Shown here piece after piece: positions 1 to 9,127 of a stretch of DNA of 64,000 nucleotides. Numbering within the stretch: position 1 is the first letter of the stretch; each line of letters starts with the position of its first letter. The position numbers and the translations under genes were made by a program. The stretch comes from Alitta virens. Its lineage: Eukaryota; Annelida; Polychaeta; Phyllodocida; Nereididae. The notes beneath the pieces are model-generated. The model had not been told where the DNA came from. It ran no database searches and saw only the letters and a program-made list of their open reading frames with translations. The stretch covers positions 41,928,747 through 41,992,746 of the forward strand of contig OW028576.1 in the NCBI GenBank assembly GCA_932294295.1, written 5' to 3'.

Positions 1-419
1 TCATTCGCAACTTAGGTTAACATGCTACCCCATTACTTTGGACTTTAAGCCTTGAGCTTTGAGAGAGTTGAGTTTAACTTTAACTTGAGAGTCTGACAAG
101 TTCACGTACTCCAAGTAATTGATTTTCTATTCTACCTAGAATTTGGTAGTTTAGTTTTTGATGTGATCATTGTACATTAGTACTTTTAGTAGCTATTAGT
201 ATTAGTTACTTTTATTCCACTTTTACCTTAGTTTGTCAAATGACTAGACTGAGTTACTGCTTGCTTCAATTTAAAATTTCCAAAATTTTCCTTGCAGACT
301 CTGGTGAACGTCAGGAGCAAAATCCAGTGCGACATCCGGTGGCAAGGTGCTTGGATTCTGTGGCAGGGTGCTTGAATACGAAAAGGTAACATCAGTCAAA
401 CACTGAAAATTGTTGCATC
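1..419 (+). other. 5' leader of the Gmr1-like element
   Basis: This AT-rich stretch has no ORF and leads into gag. A pyrimidine-rich run ending in TTGCAG at about 292-297 looks like a 3' splice acceptor. TGGTGAACGTCAGGAG at about 303-318 starts with TGG as primer-binding sites do, but no donor tRNA is identified. It could be a U5/PBS junction or a spliced leader; the sequence does not decide. Confidence 0.4.
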
Positions 420-3400
420 ATGAGTGATCTAGTGGCACTGACTCAAATAGGGAAGGAACTGGGGTATGAGGGGCAGCCACTGGCTGCATTTGTAAAAGAG
501 CAGCAGGATAGAGAGCGTGATGAACGTAAAGAGCAAAGAGAACTTGAAAAAATAAGACTTGAGAAACAAGTTGAAATTGAGCATGTAAAAACTCAGAAAG
601 AGGATAAGCAACTTGAGTTTGGGGCAGATGTAGAAGGTTTGGAGACAAAGTATCAGTTAGGAATGAATGAGCACAGAAAGGAGATGGAACATTTACGAGA
701 ACAATTTTCTGAGAAACTCGGAATGTTGCGTGCTCAGTTAGAGGGGAGTCAGCAGCAGCTAGAAAGAGAGCGAGCTGAGGCTAATAGAGGTTCTAGTTTG
801 CAAAAGGCCAAATTGCCTCCTTTCAACGAAAATCGAGATAAGTTTGATTCTTATTTATCGAGATTCGAAAGTTTTGCCAACCTCAAGAAATGGAGAAAGG
901 ACGAGTGGGCAATTCAGCTTAGCCTTTTACTCACTGGTAAAGCTCTGGATACTTACTATGGTTTGTCGGATGAAGAGCAAGTTGACTATGAAATGGTTAA
1001 AGCAGCTCTTCTTAGGAGGTATGAATTTACAGAAGATGAGTACAGAAAACAGTTTTACACAATGAAGGCTGATACAGGCGAATCACCCTCCCAATTTGTA
1101 GTTAGACTTGAGAGAATGTTGGATCGTTGGATTACTGCATCTAAGATTGATCGATCTTTTGTAGATCTGTGTGATATGCTGACTCAAGAGCAATTTCTTA
1201 GAAAAAGTAGACCTGACTTAGCTGCTTACCTCAGGGAAAAGAAAGAAAAGACAGCAGCTGAATTGGCAAAAGGTGCTGAGTTGTATCTTGATGCTCATGG
1301 TGGTACATTATATGAGGTGAAGGTTGTGAAAAAAAGGAACGTGACATTCAATAGTTCCAAGTTTGAGATGAATGAGTCTGTTGGTTCTGAGAAAACTTGT
1401 AAGTATTGTAAACGCTCAGGTCATGAAATGTCCGAATGTAAGAAACTGAGAGATAAGTCATCTCGTAAGTGCTTTATTTGTGAGAATCCTTCGCAATTAG
1501 CAGCTGAGTGTCCTGAGAAGAAAAAGATGGTTGCTGCTTGTGTTGACAGTGAGAGTATAAGGTCAAAATCCTTCAATTTAGTTACAAATTGTACTCGGTA
1601 TGGGATTCCATTAAGCGAAGGAAAAGTGAATGGAAAGTATGTGATGGTGATGCGAGATGAAGGTAGTACTATTAATATTGTGAAGGAATCTTTGGTGTTA
1701 CCAGAACAGTTTGTTGCTAGATATTGTGAATGCACTCTAGCTGATGGATCCGTGCACAAATATCCAATTGCCAGGGTTGATATCGACACTGAGTATTACA
1801 AGGGAGAAGTCGATGCAGCAGTTATGCAGTCGCCAATATTTGACTGTGTGATAGGTAATAAAGTGGGGTTAGAGGTTAAAGGAGAAATAGTCGGAGCTGA
1901 TGTTCGAGGTTCTAAATTTCCGGGTTTACTTTTTTCTGCAAATGGAGCAGAAACATTAGCCACAAAGATTGTGGGGAAGTTTGGTTGTAGATTTTCTGCA
2001 GTTGGGACTACTGCAGGTCAGTCTGTTGGTGAGACAGATGTGAATTATTCTGTTGTGCCTGAAGAGTACACAGGTTCTGCTGCTAGTGGTGCAGATTTGA
2101 TTAATAGTTCTTTGGACGCTGGGAAGAACATTGATTTTACTGCTAGTGAGGCTGCTGAAGAATTGCCTTCAGTTGATGATTCTGCTGGCCTTGGAAATGG
2201 AGGTCGAGATAAGGGTGTGTGTTTCACGGACCAAAGTGACACATGGTCTCAGTGTTCAGATCAGTGCGGTCCGGTTAGTGACTTAGGGTCTGTCGGTTTA
2301 AATGGAGGTGAGCAACCTCAAAATGTCATGGTTGGTTCTTTGTCTAATGATGATGAAGTTTACTCTGCGGGTGGTGCAGGAGTTCAAGTTGGGTTTGATA
2401 GTTGTCCAACTATGGTATCTGACCGTGGTGACAAAGGAATTGTTGCCGCAGTGACTAGGGCTCAGGCCAAATTTAGATTGTTGTCTCCTTTGATTGTTCC
2501 TTCTCAGGATGTGATTAATGTAGACGATTTGATAAAGTTACAGAAGGAAGATGTGACTCTATCTCTTTATTGGAAACATGCTTCTAAGGGTGAAGCAAAA
2601 CAAAGTAAGAATGCAAAGACATCCTTTGTAGTGAAGAATGGGGTTTTGAAGAGAATGTATGAAACAAATGATGGTCAGGTGAGGCAAGTCCAGGTGTTAG
2701 TACCTCTACCTTGTAGGAAAAAGGTCTTAGAGTTAGCACATGATGGTTTAATGAGTGGTCATAGGGGAGTCAGAAGGACAGCAGACAGGGTTGTGTCCAA
2801 TTTCTTTTGGCCAGGAGTTAGGGATGATGTTCGTCGCTATTGTAGATCATGTGATCGATGCCAGAAAATGGTCTCGAAAGGTAGTCAAGGTAAGGCTCCT
2901 ATGGGTAACATGCCTATGATCAAGGTACCTTTTCAGAGGGTTGCTGTGGATTTGGTGGGACCGATTGTGCCATGTTCAGAAAGAAGTCACCGTTATATTC
3001 TCACTGTAATCGATTATGCTACCAGGTATCCAGAAGCTGTGGTACTTAAGAACATTGATGCAATCAGTGTGGCTGAAGCTTTGGTTGATGTATTTTGTAG
3101 AGTAGGCTTTCCAAGTGAAATCTTGTCTGATAGAGGCTCTCAATTTATGTCGGAGGTTATGAGGGAAGTCAGTCGTTTGTTGTCAATCAAACAATTGTTT
3201 ACTTCACCGTATCACCCTATGTGCAATGGATTGGTAGAGCGATTTAATGCTACATTAAAGACAATACTTAAGAAGATGTGTGCTGAATGTCCCAAGCAGT
3301 GGGATCGATATCTTCCCGCAGTACTTTTTGCTTATCGCTCAACTGTTCAAGAGAGTACTGGTTATAGTCCGTTTGAATTGTTGATGGGTAGGAAGGTTAG

Positions 3401-3593
3401 GGGTCCCATGGAATTGTTGAAAGATAGTTGGTCTAAAGATGACCAGGCAGATGAGGTCAAAACTATTTACAGATATGTTGTCGAGTTGAAGCAAAGGTTG
3501 CAGGAGACATGCAACTTAGCTCAGAAAGAATTGCAGAAGTCTAGGCTTACACAAAAGATGTACACGACAGGAAGGCTAGACCAAAATCCTTGA
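420..3593 (+). CDS. Gag-protease-integrase polyprotein of the Gmr1-like retrotransposon
   Basis: 1057 residues from the first ATG. Residues 25-130 form a charged coiled coil, and about 130-290 is a gag capsid-like region. A CCHC zinc knuckle lies at 327-340. A second at 351-364 has Q in place of the histidine. The retropepsin-like site at about 413 reads D-E-G instead of D-T/S-G. A long acidic linker follows. The integrase has its zinc motif (H774, H781, C811, C814) and a D844-D904-E940 catalytic triad with 35 residues between the last two. The frame ends in the integrase C-terminus, whose continuation lies in the -1 frame of the next ORF. A one-base deletion near 3561-3566 is the simplest cause. 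The altered knuckle and protease suggest a non-autonomous copy. Confidence 0.85.
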   Translation: MSDLVALTQIGKELGYEGQPLAAFVKEQQDRERDERKEQRELEKIRLEKQVEIEHVKTQKEDKQLEFGADVEGLETKYQLGMNEHRKEMEHLREQFSEKLGMLRAQLEGSQQQLERERAEANRGSSLQKAKLPPFNENRDKFDSYLSRFESFANLKKWRKDEWAIQLSLLLTGKALDTYYGLSDEEQVDYEMVKAALLRRYEFTEDEYRKQFYTMKADTGESPSQFVVRLERMLDRWITASKIDRSFVDLCDMLTQEQFLRKSRPDLAAYLREKKEKTAAELAKGAELYLDAHGGTLYEVKVVKKRNVTFNSSKFEMNESVGSEKTCKYCKRSGHEMSECKKLRDKSSRKCFICENPSQLAAECPEKKKMVAACVDSESIRSKSFNLVTNCTRYGIPLSEGKVNGKYVMVMRDEGSTINIVKESLVLPEQFVARYCECTLADGSVHKYPIARVDIDTEYYKGEVDAAVMQSPIFDCVIGNKVGLEVKGEIVGADVRGSKFPGLLFSANGAETLATKIVGKFGCRFSAVGTTAGQSVGETDVNYSVVPEEYTGSAASGADLINSSLDAGKNIDFTASEAAEELPSVDDSAGLGNGGRDKGVCFTDQSDTWSQCSDQCGPVSDLGSVGLNGGEQPQNVMVGSLSNDDEVYSAGGAGVQVGFDSCPTMVSDRGDKGIVAAVTRAQAKFRLLSPLIVPSQDVINVDDLIKLQKEDVTLSLYWKHASKGEAKQSKNAKTSFVVKNGVLKRMYETNDGQVRQVQVLVPLPCRKKVLELAHDGLMSGHRGVRRTADRVVSNFFWPGVRDDVRRYCRSCDRCQKMVSKGSQGKAPMGNMPMIKVPFQRVAVDLVGPIVPCSERSHRYILTVIDYATRYPEAVVLKNIDAISVAEALVDVFCRVGFPSEILSDRGSQFMSEVMREVSRLLSIKQLFTSPYHPMCNGLVERFNATLKTILKKMCAECPKQWDRYLPAVLFAYRSTVQESTGYSPFELLMGRKVRGPMELLKDSWSKDDQADEVKTIYRYVVELKQRLQETCNLAQKELQKSRLTQKMYTTGRLDQNP

Positions 3594-5266
3594 AAGTTGG
3601 GTCTAAGGTGTTGTTGTTGCTGCCAATTAAGAAAAATAAACTTCTATTGCAGTGGCGTGGTCCTTATCAGGTGATTGAAAAGACATCTTCTGTCAATTAT
3701 GTGATTAATGTGAAGGGCAAACACAAAATCTTTCATGTGAACATGTTGAAGCCATACTTTGAGAGAGGATCTCTGGTGAGTCGGGGAGTAGGCTGTGCAA
3801 TGATTGTGAAGGATGGATTTGAGGACGATGAGATGATAGAATTGGTATCTTTAACGCATGAATACACACTACAAACTGTAGATATGTGCAATTCGTTAAC
3901 ACTTGAAAAAAAAAAGGGGTTAATGGAATTGTGTGATAAATATAGTCATGTGTTGACTGATCAACCTGGTGAGACAAATGTAGAGACGCACAAGATCAAA
4001 CTCACATCCAATGATCCAGTGCGAATCAAGCCATATCCAATTCCTTATGCTCTGAGAGACACCACTAAGCGAGAAGTTGACGAGATGCTCAAAATGGGTA
4101 TCATTAGGAAGTCAAATTCACCTTATGCTGCTACTCCGGTTATTGTCTCGAAGCCTGATGGGTCTAACAGGTTCTGTGTTAATTACAAGGGTCTGAATTC
4201 TGTTACCGTTTTTGATGGGGAACCCATGCCAAATCCTGATGATATATTTACTGCCATGTTTGGGAGCAAGTATAAGTCCAAGATGGATTTATCAAAAGGG
4301 TACTGGCAAATACGTATGGATGAAGATTCCATAGATAAGACAGGCTTTGTTACTCCAGATGGTGTATATGAATTCTTGCGTATGCCCTTTGGTTTAAAAA
4401 ACTCTGCTGCCAGTTTTAATAGGCTGATGCGTAAAGTATTGGGCGGGATGCCTAACGTTGCTTGTTTCGTTGATGATGTGGTCATTTTTACAGACACTTG
4501 GGATCAGCATTTGAAGGTACTAGATGAAGTGTTCAGCAAGCTACACAGTGCTGGTCTCACAGTCAAACCATCTAAGTGTAAATTTGGTTTTGACAAGATG
4601 GAATTCTTGGGACATGTTGTAACTCGAGAGGAATTACTGCCTCGACCAGCAAAAGTGGCAGAGATTCTGTCCACTAACATACCAAGTACCAAGAAGCAGG
4701 TCATGTCTTTCCTGGCTATGGCGGGGTATTACAACAAATTTATCCCGAATTTCTTGGTCATTGCTGAGTCGTTGACCAATCTTACCAAAAAGGGTCAGCC
4801 GAATTTTCTCAAATGGGAAAAGATGCACCAACAAGCTTTTGACAGCCTTAAAAGAGCTCTGTCAAGTGCTCCGGTACTGAAGTTACCAGATCTCACAAAG
4901 GTCATGTATGTGCAGACGGATGCTTCAGACAGTGGAATAGGAGCCGTATTGCTTCAGGAGTACAGTGGTTATTTGCATCCTGTTCGTTATCATAGCCGAA
5001 AGATAAAAAGAGCTGAGATGAATTATTCTACCATTGAAAAGGAGGCTTTGGCCATTGTATGGGCCATTGAGAAGTTGAAGGTTTTTCTGTATGGTCGACA
5101 TTTTACTCTGCTCACAGACAATAGGCCACTCACATATTTGAAGGTTTCAAATATGAAGAATGCAAGGGTTATGAGGTGGTCTATGTTTCTACAAGACTGG
5201 TCTTTTAAGATAGAATCAATTAGAGGGGTTGATAATCACATTGCTGATTATTTAAGTCGTGTCTGA
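3590..5266 (+). CDS. Reverse transcriptase-RNase H of the Gmr1-like retrotransposon, with the integrase tail
   Basis: The ORF overlaps the previous stop and has no ATG of its own at 3590 (the codon is TTG), so it is a continuation of the polyprotein in another frame. Its first ~45 residues are the basic integrase C-terminal module typical of Gypsy elements; matching residues occur in this frame back to about 3563. RT catalytic residues are D233 (MDLSKGYWQI) and the VDDV box at D295-D296. The RNase H acidic residues are D444, E483, D510 and a D near 552. The protein ends right after RNase H with no chromodomain or envelope. Apart from the frame break this half looks intact. Confidence 0.85.
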   Translation: MKVGSKVLLLLPIKKNKLLLQWRGPYQVIEKTSSVNYVINVKGKHKIFHVNMLKPYFERGSLVSRGVGCAMIVKDGFEDDEMIELVSLTHEYTLQTVDMCNSLTLEKKKGLMELCDKYSHVLTDQPGETNVETHKIKLTSNDPVRIKPYPIPYALRDTTKREVDEMLKMGIIRKSNSPYAATPVIVSKPDGSNRFCVNYKGLNSVTVFDGEPMPNPDDIFTAMFGSKYKSKMDLSKGYWQIRMDEDSIDKTGFVTPDGVYEFLRMPFGLKNSAASFNRLMRKVLGGMPNVACFVDDVVIFTDTWDQHLKVLDEVFSKLHSAGLTVKPSKCKFGFDKMEFLGHVVTREELLPRPAKVAEILSTNIPSTKKQVMSFLAMAGYYNKFIPNFLVIAESLTNLTKKGQPNFLKWEKMHQQAFDSLKRALSSAPVLKLPDLTKVMYVQTDASDSGIGAVLLQEYSGYLHPVRYHSRKIKRAEMNYSTIEKEALAIVWAIEKLKVFLYGRHFTLLTDNRPLTYLKVSNMKNARVMRWSMFLQDWSFKIESIRGVDNHIADYLSRV

Positions 5267-5331
5267 TTAATTTTAGAATCCTCCAGATTGTGGATTTAAA
5301 TCTGCTTGCAGATTTCTGCTCACGGGGATAT

Positions 5332-6470
5332 TGTAACAATCAGGAGTGTTACTTGTTTATTGTGCTGCACTAACTCGAGTTGTGTAACTAAGGTTTTCTT
5401 TGCCTTGGCCTAACTTGGCCTATTAACATGCTTCAGTGGGTCCATGTTGCTCATTGACAAGTGTCCTAATTGCTTTGGCCTCAGTGACTTAATCCTGTGT
5501 CCTAGATTCTTCCTTGGTGGTTGGTGGATCACTATGATGCTTTTTTCTAATTGGTTAAAATGTTGAACTGATGACTGTAGACAGGAACACCTTGTCACAT
5601 CACATCCAGCTCTTGTGTAGAAAGGAGCATGCTGGATTCTGCTCATGAGGTCACCAGAATTTTGTCATGTAAGTGTTTTACCTTTCTTATTCTTTATATA
5701 AAGCCATGCAGTTCTGCTCAGAATGGTCCACTGTGACATTTGAAGATAAGTTGAGAATATAAGTAATTATTTAATATTGGGTATTTAATTGTAGTACATT
5801 TTAACTCACATGTTCACATGGCTCTCAGCCATTTTGACCTTACTAAATTAATGAGAGCTTACATGCTCCAAGGTCAATGGATTGTATATGTATTATGGTT
5901 TATAGTATGTAATTATGATTTATACACACATCATTTTAGTTATTTTGTGTATTAGGAAAATCTGTGGGTAAAATGTACTTGTGAATGTTGTGTCAATTTT
6001 CCACATTAGTGTAGTGTGGTAGCTGTGGAGCTACAATCAACTGTGCCAGCTGTGCACCTGGTTTTCCAACTCATAACTTCGTGGGTGCTTGGGCCATGAG
6101 ACTGCCTCAGACTGACTTGTGGGAAGTAAGACTCGTTGACTGACACGGCTAGAACGTGGTTCCACACACTCAATTTAATTGAACATCAGCGTCATCAAGG
6201 TCTGTGGAGATATACGTCAGTATTGTCAAGTTCTGTGGAGATATACATCAGCGTCATCAAGTTCGACCATCACACATCCGAGCCAAGGGTCCTGAGTTCA
6301 CCATCGTGTGCCCAACCAATGTCGGCTATACAGTGACTTTATTACAAGCTGTTGTTTTTTTAATCATTTTCTCCTATAATGACCTGCAAATATTTGTAAA
6401 TACTTATAGATACTTGTTGTCATTAAAATTGTTGTGATCACAAAGTGTCTTGTCATCATATCCCGTGACA
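5332..6470 (+). repeat. Putative right LTR or 3' flank of the Gmr1-like element
   Basis: It starts TGTAACA after a short G-rich tract, as many Gypsy LTRs do. It has a TATA box (TATATAAAG) at about 5694 and ends TGACA at 6470, giving a TG...CA outline. The length (1.1 kb) and right end are guesses because the left LTR is not available for comparison. Confidence 0.35.
6188..6264 (+). repeat. 31-bp short tandem repeat
   Basis: TCTGTGGAGATATAC occurs at 6201 and 6232, flanked by matching CATCAGCGTCATCAAG-type segments. About 2.5 imperfect copies with a 31-bp period lie inside the putative LTR. Such arrays often act as enhancer-like repeats; that role is inference. Confidence 0.6.
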
Positions 6471-6473
6471 GCG

Positions 6474-6830
6474 GTACCATTTGACAGCTGACATTATCAA
6501 AGCGAACGTTCGCTAACCACGACGACAGGAGCGCATAACTTCGTCAAAAGTTGAGCAATCTTCACAAATTATACATTAAATGAAAGCCAGAACGTCATAG
6601 AATTCCTTTCTGAACAGATTCGGTATCCATTTGCTCTCGTAACTGCAAAATTTGCCGTTTTGTAGCCGTACGTACCATTTGACAGCTGACCTTATCAAAG
6701 CGAACGTTCGCTAACCACGACGACCGGAGCGCATAACTTCGCCAAAAGTTGATCAAATTGCACAAAGTATACATTGAATGAAAGCCAGAACATCAAGAAT
6801 TCATTTCTGAACTGAAACGGTATGCAGACA
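6474..6830 (+). repeat. 198-bp imperfect tandem duplication
   Basis: GTACCATTTGACAGCTGA starts at 6474 and again at 6672. The match then runs through the palindrome GCGAACGTTCGC, the CATAACTTCG segment and a GAAAGCCAGAAC segment to about 6815. The copies differ by scattered substitutions. No coding potential is seen. Confidence 0.85.
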
Positions 6831-6899
6831 CTGTCGAAAGGGCAAAATTCTGTTGAAAACGTACCTTTAACTTGCAACGTGAGCGTTGACCTACAAAGC

Positions 6900-7100
6900 C
6901 GTGTAGACGTGTCACTGCGCATGCGCGAATACAATACGGAAGGAAAGAGGCCCCCGGTGGGTTTTCAAAATTGAACGACCAATCAAAGCAAAGACACTGC
7001 AAGAATTCCCCGCCAGGGGCCTCTTGCCTGAGCATGCACTAAGCCATACAACAAACTTCGGTCATTTCCGTTCGCCATCTTGTTCAACGAAGAGGCACAG
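6900..7100. promoter_or_regulatory. TATA-less promoter-like cluster: NRF1, CCAAT, ETS and YY1 motifs
   Basis: A GC-richer island holds a full NRF1 site (TGCGCATGCGCG, 6916-6927), a CCAAT box near 6979, an ETS-type CGGAAAT on the minus strand (7064-7070) and a YY1-type CAAGATGGCG on the minus strand (7073-7082). An inverted repeat (GAGGCCCC / GGGGCCTC) sits at about 6947 and 7014. The mix is typical of housekeeping promoters, but no gene could be tied to it on either strand. Confidence 0.45.
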
Positions 7101-7385
7101 CGTGAAAAATGCATCTTTTCACCGGCGATTTGCACCAACTTGTACTTGATGAAATGCTACCAAAAAGTATACAGCTCTGAAGAAAGAAGTTGCGTGGCAG
7201 CTGACGAAACGGCAAGTGTGTAGAGTCATTTCTCTGGCCTTAATTGCGTCACGCACGCAGAGTGTTTTCTTGCTCATTGACTTAACATACGTTTTCAAAT
7301 TTGCCGCCGACCTAGTTGTAAAAGCGGATACAACCCCTTCGCACGCTGGCTTCCGATGACAGATGCATACAAAGTCGGCAGCTAT
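7100..7385. other. No recognisable gene; short orphan ORFs only
   Basis: A 50-codon plus-strand frame from about 7079 to 7223 has four cysteines but no known pattern. Nothing else is seen. Confidence 0.4.
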
Positions 7386-7533
7386 GCTGCCACCTTTGAA
7401 TTAGGACAGGCAGAGACCTTGGCAATGAGATGAAGGATGAAGCAGCCATCCAACTTAGGCTCGACCGGGAATCGAACCCGTGACCCAGCAGTTGGAAGCC
7501 CAGAGCGCTACCTCTGAGCTATGCCCCCGCCCT
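7386..7533 (-). mobile_element. tRNA-Gly-derived SINE, copy 1
   Basis: The minus strand has a Pol III A box (TAGCTCAGAGGTAGCGC), a glycine-type anticodon loop (CTTCCAA) and a B box (GGGTTCGATTCCC). A tail follows that contains TTCATCCTTCATCT, CATTGCCA and CTGCCTGTCCTAATT. The same head and tail recur at 52157-52300 on the plus strand. The acceptor stem does not pair, so this is not a working tRNA gene. Confidence 0.8.
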
Positions 7534-7796
7534 AAGTGCCAGCACCATTCCATTCGTTAGTCAACTAAATCCAATATCCAATCTCGTCTTTGAAAATGGC
7601 TTGTGTGCTAGCTCCCTGTGCACTTATCTTTAATTCTCAACTGCCATCTGCCACATTACTCTACCGCCTCTTCACAACGAAGTGTCGGTGTAACCTTTCT
7701 ACTGCTTTTTACAAACATGGACAACTTCTAGAGCACACCTTGCTGTCTCCTGCTCCTTGATTACTGCTCTCAGCTATTCTATGTTGCAGATTGGAA

Positions 7797-7887
7797 ATGC
7801 CACCCAAAGGCCTGCCTGCAAGTGAGTCACACCCCCTTGGTTCTGTGATCGAGTCCAGTGACTCTGAATCGAAACCTGACACACCAG
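7797..7887 (+). pseudogene. 5' fragment of a gag-like ORF split by a DNA transposon
   Basis: An ATG at 7797 opens a Ser/Pro/Glu-rich frame (MPPKGLPASES...) that is in frame up to the CAG target site at 7885-7887. Across the 10.27-kb insertion the same frame continues from 18158. It is read as the N-terminus of a retroelement gag because the right half contains a gag-like region. The interruption makes it non-functional. Confidence 0.6.
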
Positions 7888-8354
7888 GCCCCGGTTTTTT
7901 GAAAGTCTTGAGTCTGACTCAGCTTGGGTCTTGAGTCTGGCTCAGCTTGAGTCTTGAGTCTGTCTCTTGATTGGCCTCAACTGAGTCCAGTCTCAGAGTT
8001 GACCTTAGACCGGTTTTATAGAGCATTTTAGACTCACACTCACGTGAGGCTGTTTTTGTACATGATGTAGTGATGACGTCACAATGAAGTGACATCATTA
8101 AATGGTCTGAGTAGGAGGAGGGGGGGGGAGAGTTGCATTATTTGAAGCATATAATATAAAATAGGCTAATATATCTAAAAGAATAAAGATAGGTATCTTT
8201 ATTAATATAATTATGTAGACACTGTCTAATGTGGCGGCCACCCCATTTATATGTATAAAAAGACAAACAATGTTTTTGTATAACTTTTTTTTTCTCTCAG
8301 TCCATAAGAAATCTACGGTGGCTGGGATAGGACATGCATTTTTTTTTATTTTGT

Positions 8355-8490
8355 TCCTACGAAATAGTATTTCGTTCTTACGAAATATTATTTCGTTCCC
8401 ACGAAATAGTATTTCGTGCAGTATTTCGTTAGAACGAAATAGTATTTCGTTACAACGAAATAGTATTTCGAAATAACGAAATACTACACT
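8355..8490. repeat. Subterminal palindromic array (ACGAAATA-TATTTCGT)
   Basis: Five to six units of about 21 bp repeat CGAAATAGTATTTCGTT with variable 3-4 base spacers. Each unit is itself a palindrome. One matching unit lies at the other end of element Y (about 15810-15832). Such arrays often bind transposase; that role is inference. Confidence 0.8.
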
Positions 8491-8527
8491 GACTGACGGA
8501 TGCGGGCCAGCTATATCACTTTTCACC

Positions 8528-8552
8528 ATGGAGCAAAGGAAAGGATCTAATG
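8528..8552 (+). other. Candidate first coding exon of the element-Y gene
   Basis: CACCATGG is a strong Kozak start at 8528. Eight codons run to a splice-donor-like G|GTTAGT at 8552/8553. It lies 0.2 kb inside the left TIR. Splicing directly to the SAM exon at 12354 would give an immediate stop, so a middle exon would be needed. Weak evidence. Confidence 0.25.
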
Positions 8553-8839
8553 GTTAGTATCAGCCAGCTAGTCAAGTTTTGCCGTTGCCTGATTGTGTAT
8601 TATTTGTTGGCCGTTTTATATATATATACCTATCTTGTAGAGTCATTGTTTACACCACACATTTTCGCTCAGTGAATAGAAACATTAATAGATGATGTTT
8701 ACTAATGTGTAAACGGGGTTAACGCCCTCTTGGTCAAGGCAACATTCATTCCAGGCAATACCTTGATGGCCACCAGGGTCAAGTTATGTTCGCAGCCTCC
8801 ACCAGGGACTGCCAGCTGGGCTAATCCTGTTGTCCCAGG

Positions 8840-8847
8840 TATATAAG
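8840..8847 (+). promoter_or_regulatory. TATA box of a retroelement promoter
   Basis: TATATAAG precedes a likely start near 8870 and lies 290 bp upstream of the gag-like ATG at 9128. A GTGAGT donor-like site at 9095 could begin a leader intron. Confidence 0.5.
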
Positions 8848-9127
8848 GATCTCCCCCATGCTACTGGTCATTCGCTTCTTTCTACTAGACCAGCCTCATC
8901 TGCACTCAGCACCTGCCACATTACACTCCACTCATGCGAGCCTGAGCCGATGTTTCCTGTTTGCAGTGGTCAAGCAACACATCTCTAAGCCTGCTACAAG
9001 CCTGTTTCTGTTCAGCTGAGCCCCTATAGCTTCAACTTTAAGCCGTCTGAGCTATACTACACTACCAAATCTTCTGACCTTCATTCAGAAAAACGTGAGT
9101 GCACTTGTTTTAGTGTATACTTCTAAT

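Larger units (their letters stand above)
1..6470 (+). mobile_element. Gmr1-like Ty3/Gypsy LTR retrotransposon, left end outside the window
   Basis: Two long ORFs encode, in order, gag, protease, integrase, reverse transcriptase and RNase H. Integrase before RT is copia-like, but the RT and RNase H motifs are Ty3/Gypsy-type; that combination defines the Gmr1 group, described in deuterostomes. The RNase H ORF stops at 5266. A purine-rich tract and a TGTAACA start near 5332 suggest the right LTR. No stretch of 1-300 could be matched by eye to 5332-6470, so the left LTR probably lies before base 1. The right boundary is tentative. Confidence 0.75.

Noticed and set aside
3545..3600. Programmed -1 frameshift between the two retrotransposon ORFs
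   Set aside because: No slippery heptamer in the right phase, and the integrase similarity shifts at a place best explained by a single lost base.
5332..6470. Matching LTR pair between 1-300 and 5332-6470
   Set aside because: No convincing alignment was found by eye; only short AT-rich similarities.
7459..7533. Functional tRNA-Gly gene on the minus strand
   Set aside because: A and B boxes are good but the acceptor stem does not pair, and the same head with a common tail occurs at 52157, so it is a SINE.
8098..8529. 143-codon minus-strand ORF with FRRNE/FRSNE repeats
   Set aside because: It is a translation of the ACGAAATA/TATTTCGT palindrome array.
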